52,674 nt of DNA, from NCBI GenBank assembly GCA_903926565.1, contig CAIYJU010000174.1, forward strand, positions 1 through 52,674, read 5' to 3'. The stretch's first letter is position 1; each line of letters begins with the position of its first letter. Below, one piece after another: positions 43,582-51,872 of the stretch. This DNA comes from an uncultured Bacteroidales bacterium. GTDB taxonomy: Bacteria; Bacteroidota; Bacteroidia; Bacteroidales; FEN-979. Below the pieces are notes generated by a model that worked only from the letters and a program-made list of their open reading frames with translations, ran no database searches and had not been told where the DNA came from. The translations under genes were made by a program, and so were the position numbers.

Positions 43582-43679
43582 TTCTCTGTGGCGCTCTGTG
43601 CCTTCTCCTTTTAACTCTGTGAAATAAAAAAATTACACAGAGAAGAACCACAGAAGAAGACACGGAGTGCCACAGAGGG
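43582..43679. repeat. Large inverted repeat (CTCTGTGG family), site C
   Basis: The left arm TCTCTGTGGCGCTCTGTGCC... pairs with the right arm ...ACACGGAGTGCCACAGAGG, with an inner pair CTCTGTG / CACAGAG around an AT-rich loop. It lies between preT and the beta-ureidopropionase gene. It is closely similar to site D at 44633. Confidence 0.75.
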
Positions 43680-43700
43680 TGTTCTGATGAATTATTCAGG

Positions 43701-44570
43701 TTAGAATTCGACAGTCTTTTTGTACGTTTCAGGTCTCCGGTCACGGAAAAACTGCCAGACAGAACGCACTTCATCAATCAGATCCAGGTCGAATTCAGCT
43801 ACCAGCAGTTCATCGTTGTCTTCCGAAGCCTGTGAAAATATCTGCCCGCGTGGATCCACGAAATACGAAGAACCATAAAATTTCCCGATATTCCATGGCT
43901 TTTCAATGCCAACCCTGTTGATGCATCCCATGAAATATCCGTTTGCTGCCGCATGGGCTGGTTGCTCCAGTTTCCAAAGGTATTGAGAGAGTCCGGCAAC
44001 GGTTGCAGAAGGATTGTAAACAATTTCAGCACCATTCAACCCCAGTTCCCTTGCTCCTTCGGGGAAATGACGGTCGTAGCAGATATAGACCCCGACTTTG
44101 GCAAACCTGGTCTGAAAAACAGGGTACCCCAGGTTTCCCGGTTTGAAAAAATACTTTTCATAAAAACCCGGAGCTACGTGAGGGATGTGGTTTTTGCGGT
44201 ACTTGCCCAATATGGTGCCATCAGCATCAATCACAACAGCCGTATTGTACAACACGCCCGGCATCTCCTGCTCGTACATCGGTACAATGATCACCATGTT
44301 GTGTTTTTTTGCCAGCTCCTGCATCAGTGCAGTTGTTTTTCCTGGGATTGATTCAGCAGATTTGTACCATTCATTGTTCTGCCCGGGACAAAAATAGGGA
44401 CCGTAAAAAATCTCCTGCAAACACAGGATCTGGACTCCCTGCTTTCCCGCATTTTCGATAAAAGGAATGTGTTTCTGAATCATTGCTTCCTTGATTTCAG
44501 CAATGGTGCCTTCGCCTTCCGATTTCGGAACAGACATCTGGATCAGTCCTGATTTTATTTTTCGTGACAT
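43701..44570 (-). CDS. Beta-ureidopropionase (N-carbamoyl-beta-alanine amidohydrolase), nitrilase superfamily
   Basis: A 289-residue carbon-nitrogen hydrolase that would release beta-alanine, CO2 and ammonia from N-carbamoyl-beta-alanine, the third step of the reductive pathway. The Glu-Lys-Cys triad is present: LCLQEIFYGPYFCPGQ (Glu), GKYRKNHIPHVAPGFYEKYFF (Lys) and VGVYICYDRHFPEGARELG (Cys). The EIFYGPYFC and RHFPEGAREL stretches match beta-ureidopropionases better than N-carbamoylputrescine amidases, and the neighbours preT, preA and dihydropyrimidinase agree. The gene is bracketed on both sides by similar large inverted repeats. Confidence 0.9.
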   Translation of the reverse strand: MSRKIKSGLIQMSVPKSEGEGTIAEIKEAMIQKHIPFIENAGKQGVQILCLQEIFYGPYFCPGQNNEWYKSAESIPGKTTALMQELAKKHNMVIIVPMYEQEMPGVLYNTAVVIDADGTILGKYRKNHIPHVAPGFYEKYFFKPGNLGYPVFQTRFAKVGVYICYDRHFPEGARELGLNGAEIVYNPSATVAGLSQYLWKLEQPAHAAANGYFMGCINRVGIEKPWNIGKFYGSSYFVDPRGQIFSQASEDNDELLVAEFDLDLIDEVRSVWQFFRDRRPETYKKTVEF

Positions 44571-44632
44571 TGGTTTAGGATTTTATATTAAATTTTCAGT
44601 TTCAGTAACATCCGATTGATTCATTAAAACTC

Positions 44633-44726
44633 ACTCTGTGGTTCTTCTATGTCTTCTCTGTGTAACTCTTTGAAATAAAAAATGTTACACAGAGAACCAC
44701 GGAGGATACACGGAGGACCACAGAGA
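44633..44726. repeat. Large inverted repeat (CTCTGTGG family), site D
   Basis: The left arm CTCTGTGGTTCTTCTATGTC... pairs with the right arm ...ACACGGAGGACCACAGAG, with the inner pair TCTCTGTGTAAC / GTTACACAGAGA. It lies between the dihydropyrimidinase and beta-ureidopropionase genes and closely resembles site C. Confidence 0.75.
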
Positions 44727-44776
44727 AAAAAATGTGTCAAAGTCATGGTATTAGCCAGTTCAAGAGTTGCTGATAT

Positions 44777-46159
44777 TTATAAAATATTCGTCAGTTTTGA
44801 TCTTTTAACAAATTCTCCGTAACCTTTCTGGATCTTCACGCTGCCATGGTCAATGGCAACTTTCCCGCGGAGCAGCACCGTTTCAGCTTTGCCGGTCACT
44901 TCATGGCCTTCGTAGGCTGAATAATCACAATGATGATGATGCGTGGATGCTGAAAGAACATGCTTTGTTCCGGGGTTGAAAATGACAATATCTGCATCAC
45001 TGCCAACCGCGATGGTTCCCTTTTTTGGGAACATCCCGAATATTTTGGCCGATGATGTCGAGGTGATATCCACCATTTTATTCAAACTGATCTTCCCTTT
45101 ATCAACGCCTTCAGAAAAAATCAACTCCATCCTGTGCTCAATACCAGGAGCACCGTTGGGAATCTTGGTGAAATCATGTTCACCTTTACACTTGTCTTCC
45201 CACATAAACGGGCAGTGGTCGGTAGCCAGTGTCTGGACGACACCCTGGTTGATCGCAGCCCACAGGGCTTTCTGGTCTTTTTTCTCCCGGATGGGCGGGC
45301 TCATCACCCATTTGGCGCTTTCAAAACCGCGGTCATAAACGGATGCATCCAGTACGAGGTACTGAATACAGGTCTCCACAAATACTTTCTGATCCCGCTT
45401 TTGTGCATCCCGTACCTTGTTGAGCGCCCCCTCCGAGGTCATGTGCACAATATAGGAATTTGATCCGGTTTGCCAGGCCATGTCGATAAACCTGCCGGTA
45501 GCCTCTGTTTCTGTGATTTCGGGTTGGGATAAATAGTGATATAAAGGAGAAAGGTTTCCCATGGCTTTATTTTCTGCAACCAGGTAGTCAATGATATCGC
45601 CATTCGTCGCATGAACGGTTACGATCCCGCCGTGTTTTTTCACTTCCTTCATCAGGCCAACCATTTGCCGGTCGTCGATCATCAGCGATCCTTTGTATGC
45701 CATGAAGGTTTTGAAGGATGATATGCCTTCTTTCCCGATCAGGTCTTTGATTTCGGTTTGGGTATCGGCATTGAAATCGGTCACTGCCATGTGGAAGGCA
45801 TAGTCGCTGAAAACTTTGCCGGTTGCCCGCCCCTGCCATTCTCTCAGTGCATCATACAACGATTTTCCATGTGACTGGATCACAAAATCAATCACCGTGG
45901 TAGTGCCGCCGTGCATGGCGGCGAGCGTTCCTGTTTCATAATTGTCGCTTGAGAAAGCGCCCATGAAAGGCATTTCGAGGTGAACATGCGGGTCAATCCC
46001 TCCGGGAAGCACAAGCTTGCCGGAGGCATCGATGATGGTATCTGCAGAAACGTTCAGATTCAGGCCAATCGCAGAAACTGTTTCTCCTTCAATAAAAATA
46101 TCAGCAGTATAATCATCGGTGGCAGTAATGATCCTGCCATTTTTTATCAGGGTTGACAT
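44777..46159 (-). CDS. hydA: Dihydropyrimidinase (D-hydantoinase)
   Basis: A 460-residue zinc amidohydrolase that opens dihydrouracil or dihydrothymine to the N-carbamoyl beta-amino acid. Metal ligands and the carbamylated Lys lie in GGIDPHVHLEMPFMG, SSFKTFMAYKGSLMIDDR, VTVHATNGDIIDYL, SYIVHMTSEGAL and ATDHCPFMWEDKCKGEHDF. The length fits the family, and the Cys in ATDHCPF plus the GAPGIEHRMELIFSEG stretch are typical of dihydropyrimidinases rather than allantoinases. It starts 12 bp after the aminotransferase gene. Confidence 0.95.
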   Translation of the reverse strand: MSTLIKNGRIITATDDYTADIFIEGETVSAIGLNLNVSADTIIDASGKLVLPGGIDPHVHLEMPFMGAFSSDNYETGTLAAMHGGTTTVIDFVIQSHGKSLYDALREWQGRATGKVFSDYAFHMAVTDFNADTQTEIKDLIGKEGISSFKTFMAYKGSLMIDDRQMVGLMKEVKKHGGIVTVHATNGDIIDYLVAENKAMGNLSPLYHYLSQPEITETEATGRFIDMAWQTGSNSYIVHMTSEGALNKVRDAQKRDQKVFVETCIQYLVLDASVYDRGFESAKWVMSPPIREKKDQKALWAAINQGVVQTLATDHCPFMWEDKCKGEHDFTKIPNGAPGIEHRMELIFSEGVDKGKISLNKMVDITSTSSAKIFGMFPKKGTIAVGSDADIVIFNPGTKHVLSASTHHHHCDYSAYEGHEVTGKAETVLLRGKVAIDHGSVKIQKGYGEFVKRSKLTNIL

Positions 46160-46171
46160 GGTGATTATTGT

Positions 46172-47509
46172 TTAGTGATAATATTCATCTGCAATGGTTA
46201 TTGCTTTTTCGATAATATCGAGCCCTTCATCAACCTGGTCTTTGGTGATGATAAGCGGGGGCGCTACAAATATCCAGTTCCAACGGACAAATGTAAACAA
46301 ACCCAGTTCACGCAATTTTGCACCAATCCTGTTGGTAGGTTCCATATCCTTTGCCGCAGCATTAAAGGGTGTCAGAGGTTCCCTGGTTTCACGGTTCTTT
46401 ACCAGTTCAATCACGCCAAGCAGGCCTGTGTTGCGGAAATCACCTATTGATGGATGTTTTTCAGCCATCTGTGCCACTTTCCCTTCAAGGTACCTGCCCA
46501 TGGAAGCTGCATTTTCAACCAGCTTCTCATCCTCATAAACTTTAATGCAGGCCAGGGCGGTGGCGCAGCCCAGGGCATGTGCAGAATAAGTCAATCCCAA
46601 AGGCAGCGGAATATCATTGAAATAGGCTGCAATCTCTTCTTTTACAATAACCCCGCCGAGTGGTGCATAACCGGAGGTCAAGCCTTTTGCAACACACATG
46701 ATATCGGGAGTAACATCGTGATGGTCAATGCCGAACCATTTTCCGGTGCGGCCAAATCCGCTCATCACCTCATCGTCGATCAGCAGTATTCCATACCGGT
46801 CGGCGATTTCTTTTACTTTTTTCCAGTAAAAAGGCGGGTATTTGATACACCCGGATGTTCCTGATTCGCCTTCAATAAGTATTGCTGCAATGCTTGCGGG
46901 GTTTTCAAACTGGATGATCCGTTCGAGGTTTGCCGCCGCCCGTTCCCCGCATTCTTCCATGGTGTTGCTTTTCCATGGGCACCGGTAGAAATATGGATTT
47001 TCAACATGAACGATGTTGGGAACACCCTGGTCGTCAAAAAGGAATTTTCTCGGATCACCGCCAACGGAGACGGCACCGTAGGTTGCCCCGTGATAGGAGC
47101 GGTAGTGCGATATGATTTTATGCCTTCCGGTATATAAACGTGCCAGTTTCACCGCATTCTCCACGGCCTCGGATCCACCGAGTGTAAAGAGGGTTTTCTT
47201 TAAACTTCCGGGGGTGATCTCTGCCAGTTTTTTTCCCAGTTCACCCCGCACACTGGTTGCCATGGAACAGGTAACAAAAGTAAGTTGCTCTGCCTGTTTT
47301 TTGAGTGCTTCAATAACTACAGGATGCTGGTGCCCGATATTGGCATTCATCAGCTGCGATGAAAAATCGATATATTTTTTCCCGTCATAGTCGTGGAAAT
47401 AGACCCCCTTAGCCGATTTTACAGTGATCGGATTTAATCCTGCCTGTTTTGACCAGGAAAACATGGTGTAATCCAGGTTGTTTTTTACGATTTGTTCTCT
47501 TTCAGTCAT
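46172..47509 (-). CDS. Class III aminotransferase, probable beta-alanine (beta-aminoisobutyrate) transaminase
   Basis: A 445-residue PLP enzyme. The PLP-binding Lys is in CVAKGLTSGYAPLGGVIV; the cofactor Asp region is LLIDDEVMSGFGRTGKWFG; the substrate region includes YHGATYGAVSVGGDP. Family members act on beta-alanine, taurine, 4-aminobutyrate and similar omega-amines. Its place between dihydropyrimidinase and the semialdehyde dehydrogenase supports conversion of beta-alanine to malonate semialdehyde, or of beta-aminoisobutyrate to methylmalonate semialdehyde; the amino acceptor is unknown. Confidence 0.88.
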   Translation of the reverse strand: MTEREQIVKNNLDYTMFSWSKQAGLNPITVKSAKGVYFHDYDGKKYIDFSSQLMNANIGHQHPVVIEALKKQAEQLTFVTCSMATSVRGELGKKLAEITPGSLKKTLFTLGGSEAVENAVKLARLYTGRHKIISHYRSYHGATYGAVSVGGDPRKFLFDDQGVPNIVHVENPYFYRCPWKSNTMEECGERAAANLERIIQFENPASIAAILIEGESGTSGCIKYPPFYWKKVKEIADRYGILLIDDEVMSGFGRTGKWFGIDHHDVTPDIMCVAKGLTSGYAPLGGVIVKEEIAAYFNDIPLPLGLTYSAHALGCATALACIKVYEDEKLVENAASMGRYLEGKVAQMAEKHPSIGDFRNTGLLGVIELVKNRETREPLTPFNAAAKDMEPTNRIGAKLRELGLFTFVRWNWIFVAPPLIITKDQVDEGLDIIEKAITIADEYYH

Positions 47510-47545
47510 GTCAGTTGTCTTAGATTTTATGGTGCAGATCGTTCC

Positions 47546-49006
47546 TTAACTCATCCAGTCGGTTATCTCCTGTTTAGCCCACTTGGAGGTCACCTTTTTC
47601 AATTGTGACCAGAAGCCCAGGGAACTTTTCCCGGTAATATCACCGGCACCAAATTTTGATGCATTCCAACCGCCAAAGGAGAATGGCTCACGGGGAACCG
47701 GTACGCCAATGTTGATGCCGATCATTCCTGCACTGGCATTTTGTGCAACCATTTTGGCAATGGCACCGTTCTGGGTAAACGCGGATGCGGCATTTCCAAA
47801 GGGACTTTCGTGCTGGACCGAAATGGCTTCTTCCACACTCTTTGCTGAAATGATTTCGAAAACAGGGCCAAAGACCTCCTGGTAAGGCATTTTTGCGTCG
47901 GTGTGTCTCCAGTCTATAATGGTTGGTCCGAGATAGTATCCGTTCGGATCTGCCTGTTCGTCATTGGAAAACTGACGGCCATCAACCAGGAGAACCGCTC
48001 CATTCTTCTCAGCTTCCGTGATGTAAGCGACCAGGTTTTCCCTTGACTGCCGGGAAATGATCGGCGGCATTTTTTTCCCGGGGATGAATTTTAACACCTC
48101 TTCGCACAGTTTTTCAACGATCGGGTTCACATTCCCTACTGCAATCATTACCGAAGCAGCCATGCAACGCTGGCCGGCTGAACCACACATGGAGGCAGCG
48201 ATGTCGGCGGCGGAAAGCTCAAGATTCGCATCCGGTAATACAATCAGATGATTTTTTGCGCCACCCAAAGCCAGGCAGCGTTTCAGGTTTGAGGTCGCAC
48301 GGCGATAAACAATCTGTGCCACCGGGGTGGAACCCACAAACGAAACTGCTTTTATTTCAGGATGGTCGCAAATGGCTTCAACTACATCTTTTGCACCATT
48401 GACAACATTAAAAACGCCATCAGGCAAACCGGCCTGTTTCAGCATTTCTGCCATTTTTGTGGTGGTAACCGGAGTTAATTCCGAGGGTTTCACCACGATA
48501 CAATTTCCGAGGGCCAGGGCGTTTGGCACGGTCCAGTGAGGGACCATGTGCGGAAAATTGAAAGGGTTGATGCAGGCAACAACTCCGAGAGGAGCATACT
48601 CCGTGCGGCATTCCACACCAATGCTCACTTCAAGTACCTCGCCCACAGCAATTTGCGGAATAGAACAGGCAAATTCTGTGAGTTCGATACTTTTGCGGAC
48701 TTCGGCAATTGCTTCATCCATGGTTTTGCCATTTTCATCATGGATGATTGCCGCAAGCATCTCAACATTTTCTTCAAGAAGCTGTCGGTAATTATACAGA
48801 ATCTGTGACCGCATCTTCGAAGTCATCCCTGACCACGCAGGGAAAGCATTTTTCGCAGCATTCACCGCAAGATCAACATCATGGTACGATGATAGCGGAA
48901 CTGTAGAAATTACACTGCCTGTTAGCGGGCTGTCGACATCCATGCGTTTGTTGTCGCAGGAAACGAACTCGCCGTTGATGAAATTACGAACATCCTGGTA
49001 TTTCAT
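47546..49006 (-). CDS. mmsA: CoA-acylating (methyl)malonate-semialdehyde dehydrogenase
   Basis: A 486-residue aldehyde dehydrogenase of the MmsA type, which oxidises and decarboxylates malonate or methylmalonate semialdehyde to acetyl-CoA or propionyl-CoA. The catalytic Cys is in CGSAGQRCMAASVMIAVGN, and NPFNFPHMVPHWTVPNALALGN is characteristic of MmsA. GVPVPREPFSFGGWNASKFGAGDITGKSSL near the C-terminus also fits. It is the first gene of the probable pyrimidine-degradation transcript and supplies its last step. The gene starts at the ATG at 49006, facing the benzoyl-CoA-reductase-like genes across a 304-bp divergent region. Confidence 0.93.
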   Translation of the reverse strand: MKYQDVRNFINGEFVSCDNKRMDVDSPLTGSVISTVPLSSYHDVDLAVNAAKNAFPAWSGMTSKMRSQILYNYRQLLEENVEMLAAIIHDENGKTMDEAIAEVRKSIELTEFACSIPQIAVGEVLEVSIGVECRTEYAPLGVVACINPFNFPHMVPHWTVPNALALGNCIVVKPSELTPVTTTKMAEMLKQAGLPDGVFNVVNGAKDVVEAICDHPEIKAVSFVGSTPVAQIVYRRATSNLKRCLALGGAKNHLIVLPDANLELSAADIAASMCGSAGQRCMAASVMIAVGNVNPIVEKLCEEVLKFIPGKKMPPIISRQSRENLVAYITEAEKNGAVLLVDGRQFSNDEQADPNGYYLGPTIIDWRHTDAKMPYQEVFGPVFEIISAKSVEEAISVQHESPFGNAASAFTQNGAIAKMVAQNASAGMIGINIGVPVPREPFSFGGWNASKFGAGDITGKSSLGFWSQLKKVTSKWAKQEITDWMS

Positions 49007-49310
49007 GTGTAGTTGGTAGATTATAATAGTTGATAATATCGGGAACCTCAGGATCCTCTCTCAAACTACATTTTCGTTATTGAAACAGGGTCTTGTACAA
49101 GAGAACAATATTAAGAATAATTTGGAAATCTCATGGAGAGATGTTGATAATTCAATATTTGTAAATAAGTTGGCGGAAATTTGCGTGGATAAGAAATTTT
49201 TTTAACTTTGGAGTCTCTCACAGACTACTTCCCCGCTGACGATTTCCCCCTCCCGCTTGGCATCACTTTCATTTATTTTTTTTTGATTTTAATCTTTAAT
49301 CATTACGGGT
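49007..49310. promoter_or_regulatory. Divergent regulatory region between mmsA and the bcrC-like gene
   Basis: This gene-free AT-rich interval must drive both catabolic modules. On the plus strand it has a full-consensus promoter at 49180-49210. For the mmsA direction no -33/-7 pair of equal quality was found. No regulator gene lies between the modules, and no clear operator palindrome was recognised. Confidence 0.5.
49180..49210 (+). promoter_or_regulatory. Promoter of the benzoyl-CoA-reductase-like cluster
   Basis: TTTG (49180-49183) is followed after exactly 19 bp by TAACTTTG (49203-49210), a full match to the Bacteroidota -33/-7 consensus. A start near 49217 gives a leader of about 95 nt before the TTG start codon at 49311. 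Confidence 0.65.
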
Positions 49311-50474
49311 TTGAGCACACTTCAGGAAATTGTTGCGCATTGTGAAGAACTGGCTTTTGATCTTTCCTTTAAAAGGGCCGGCGCATGGAAAGCACAGGGG
49401 AAAGACAGGGTTGTCATCGGGCATTTGCCCGTTTATTTTCCCCGGGAGGTGATCCATGCTGCAAATGGCCTGGCTGTCGGTATTTTGGGGGGAGGTGATA
49501 AAAAACTGATCATCAAGGGCGATGCCTATTATCAGTCTTATATCTGCCACATGCCAAGGAGCGTCATTGAACTTGCCCTGGATAAGCACTTTGACGATTT
49601 TGACGGGTTTATCTTTCCGTCAATATGTGATGTGATCAGAAATCTTTCGGGGATGTTCCAGATGCTTGGAGAAGGGAAATTTGTGAAATATCTTGACTTT
49701 CCGCAGAATTTCAAACATCACATCGGCGGTACCTTTTACCGCTATGAACTGCAAACAGTTCTTGATGAAATACATAAACTCAACGGTGTTGAGGTGACCG
49801 CCGAACGGCTAAACCATTCAATTGGTATGTTCAATCTGAACCGCGCACTGATCTGTCAGCTGTATGATATCCGCAACGAATTCCCATGGCGGATGACTGC
49901 GGCGGATGTGTATCATGTAGTTCGCGCAGGGTATGTGATTCCGGTTGAGGAACATAATGAAATTCTCAGCCAGGTTATTCACCTGATTCAGAAAGAGGCG
50001 GGAAATCCAACGGATAAAATTCGTGTGCTGGTGATGGGAGCATTCTGCGAGCAACCCCCGGTGGGCCTGATCAGAACCATTGAACTGGCTGGATGCTATG
50101 TTGTTGAAGACGATTTTTTATTGGGCGCCAGGTGGATCCAGGGTGATATTGAAACCGGAAGTGCCGATCCGATGGAGGCCATCACCACGGCCTACCTTGA
50201 AAAAAGCACCTTCTCCTCCTCGGTCTATGATGTTGGCAATCCTAAAGAAGCACGCCTGATCGACCTCATCCGGCGCCGGAAAGTTGACGGGGTCATCTTT
50301 GCCGCGCCCAGCTTTTGTGATCCGGCACTGCTCGATCATCCCATCCTCCAGAAGGAGTGCAATGATAAAAATATACGGTTTATCAGTTTTCTTTACAGCG
50401 AAAACACTGGCCAGTTCAAGGTTATTAAAGAACAGGTCGGAACATTCTCAGATTCAATAAAACTCTGGGATTAA
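49311..50474 (+). CDS. 2-hydroxyacyl-CoA dehydratase / class I benzoyl-CoA reductase subunit, BcrC-like
   Basis: A 387-residue HGD-D family protein, close to the length of BcrC (about 385). Members of this family bind an active-site [4Fe-4S] cluster and receive electrons from a BadF/BcrA-type ATPase. Candidate cluster ligands are the Cys in SYICHMPRS (about residue 78), FPSICDVIRN (about 106) and APSFCDPALLD (about 336), the three positions expected for the family; FVKYLDFPQN is also typical. The start is TTG: the frame has a stop seven codons upstream and no ATG before conserved sequence. It heads a plus-strand operon with a full-consensus promoter. Reduction of an aromatic or other unsaturated acyl-CoA, or dehydration of a 2-hydroxyacyl-CoA, are both possible. 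Confidence 0.8.
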   Translation: MSTLQEIVAHCEELAFDLSFKRAGAWKAQGKDRVVIGHLPVYFPREVIHAANGLAVGILGGGDKKLIIKGDAYYQSYICHMPRSVIELALDKHFDDFDGFIFPSICDVIRNLSGMFQMLGEGKFVKYLDFPQNFKHHIGGTFYRYELQTVLDEIHKLNGVEVTAERLNHSIGMFNLNRALICQLYDIRNEFPWRMTAADVYHVVRAGYVIPVEEHNEILSQVIHLIQKEAGNPTDKIRVLVMGAFCEQPPVGLIRTIELAGCYVVEDDFLLGARWIQGDIETGSADPMEAITTAYLEKSTFSSSVYDVGNPKEARLIDLIRRRKVDGVIFAAPSFCDPALLDHPILQKECNDKNIRFISFLYSENTGQFKVIKEQVGTFSDSIKLWD

Positions 50475-50520
50475 CGGTTTCCCATTGTCGGTAATTAAAC
50501 TTAGCAGTAATTAAAGGTAT

Positions 50521-51804
50521 ATGTCAAAAGACGTTAGCAAGGAACGAAGCATGATCATCCAGAAAGAGATGATCTCCGGGCTTTTCAAAGAGCTGAGCAT
50601 GGCGAAAGAGACCGGAAAAAAAGTTGTATATACCTTCGTCCCTGGAAATATCTCCGAGCTCATCCTCTCTTTCGGAATGTTGCCGGTATATCCCGAGATC
50701 AATGCGCTGCAGGCGGGAATGCGGAAAAAATCAGCAGATTACATTCGTGATGCTGAACAACACGGACATTCCGAAGATGTTTGCACCTATGTAAAATGTG
50801 ACGTGGGGATGATGCTTAACGGAAACATCGGACCCACCGGGGAGAAAATCCCTGCACCTGACTTGCTTCTGCTGAGCTATACCGGGTGTTTCACCTTCCT
50901 GAAATGGTTCGAGACCCTCGAACGGCTCTATCCCGGGGTGCCTGTCGCACTGCTTCATACGCCATACCAGGAGGCCCATAAGATCACGCCGGAAATGACC
51001 ACCTACATGGTCAAACAGTTGAAGGAAGAGGTGATTCCAAAGATGGAGATGGTGTCGGGGAATAAATATGATGAAGAAAAACTGAAGTCAATCCTGCGGA
51101 ACTCCTCCAAAGTGGAGGATTACATCATCAAAATATTTGAGACCACCAAAAACCGGCCTTCACCCATCGATGCCTATTTTGCCGGGGTATATTACATTGG
51201 ACCTATCAACAGCGGGTTCCGGGGCACCCCGGAAGCAGTGAACTATTATGCTGAGCTCTACAGTGAAATTCTCCTGAGGGTTGAAAAGAAGCTTGGTCCG
51301 ATAACTCCGGAAGGAGAGATGGAGGAGGAGCGGTTCCGGCTGGTGGTCGAAGGGCCTCCCAACTGGACCCATTTCCGTGAATTCTGGAAACTTTTTTATG
51401 ACATGGGGGCTGTCATTGTGGCTTCATCCTACACCAAAGTAGGTGGCGTGTACGACATGGGATTCCGGGTCAATCCCGACAAACCCCTTGAAAGTCTGGC
51501 AGATTATTGCATGAACTGCTATACCAACCTAAACCTTCAGCAACGAACCGACTTGCTGTCGAAATGTATTACCGATTACCATGCCGACGGATTTCTTGTG
51601 AATTCCATTAAAAGCTGCAACTCATTCTCTGCCGGGCAGCTGATGATCATGCAGCAGCTGGAGCGCACACTTGAAATACCCATTGGGTTCATCGAATCCG
51701 ACCTTGTTGACCCAAGGTATTTTTCCTATTCAAACATCAAAAACCGGCTTGAATCATTCTTTCAGATGCTGGAGCAGCGGAAGATGATTTTCACGCAGGA
51801 ATGA
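50521..51804 (+). CDS. 2-hydroxyacyl-CoA dehydratase / class I benzoyl-CoA reductase subunit, BcrB-like
   Basis: A 427-residue second HGD-D subunit, near the length of BcrB (about 430), which would pair with the preceding protein to form the substrate- and cluster-binding core. Visible are the N-terminal KKVVYTFVPGNISELILSFGMLPVYPE, Cys residues in EDVCTYVKCDVGMMLNG (about 83-91) and SYTGCFTFLKWFE (about 122), and SIKSCNSFSAGQLMIMQQLE (about 363), again giving cluster-ligand positions; IGFIESDLVDPRYFS near the end is typical of the family. It follows the BcrC-like gene by 46 bp and precedes the ATPase gene by 68 bp. Assignment to benzoyl-CoA reductase rather than dehydratase rests on sizes and on the order C-B-A. 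Confidence 0.8.
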   Translation: MSKDVSKERSMIIQKEMISGLFKELSMAKETGKKVVYTFVPGNISELILSFGMLPVYPEINALQAGMRKKSADYIRDAEQHGHSEDVCTYVKCDVGMMLNGNIGPTGEKIPAPDLLLLSYTGCFTFLKWFETLERLYPGVPVALLHTPYQEAHKITPEMTTYMVKQLKEEVIPKMEMVSGNKYDEEKLKSILRNSSKVEDYIIKIFETTKNRPSPIDAYFAGVYYIGPINSGFRGTPEAVNYYAELYSEILLRVEKKLGPITPEGEMEEERFRLVVEGPPNWTHFREFWKLFYDMGAVIVASSYTKVGGVYDMGFRVNPDKPLESLADYCMNCYTNLNLQQRTDLLSKCITDYHADGFLVNSIKSCNSFSAGQLMIMQQLERTLEIPIGFIESDLVDPRYFSYSNIKNRLESFFQMLEQRKMIFTQE

Positions 51805-51872
51805 ACGCAGGCCGAGATTTAAAAAGGCTCCTGTGAACGGAGCAGGAATTGTATAATTTAACAGGTGCATCA

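Noticed and set aside
49311-51804. Calling the two subunits 2-hydroxyglutaryl-CoA dehydratase outright
   Set aside because: Subunit sizes, gene order C-B-A and the long ATPase fit the benzoyl-CoA reductase branch at least as well; only phylogeny can decide.
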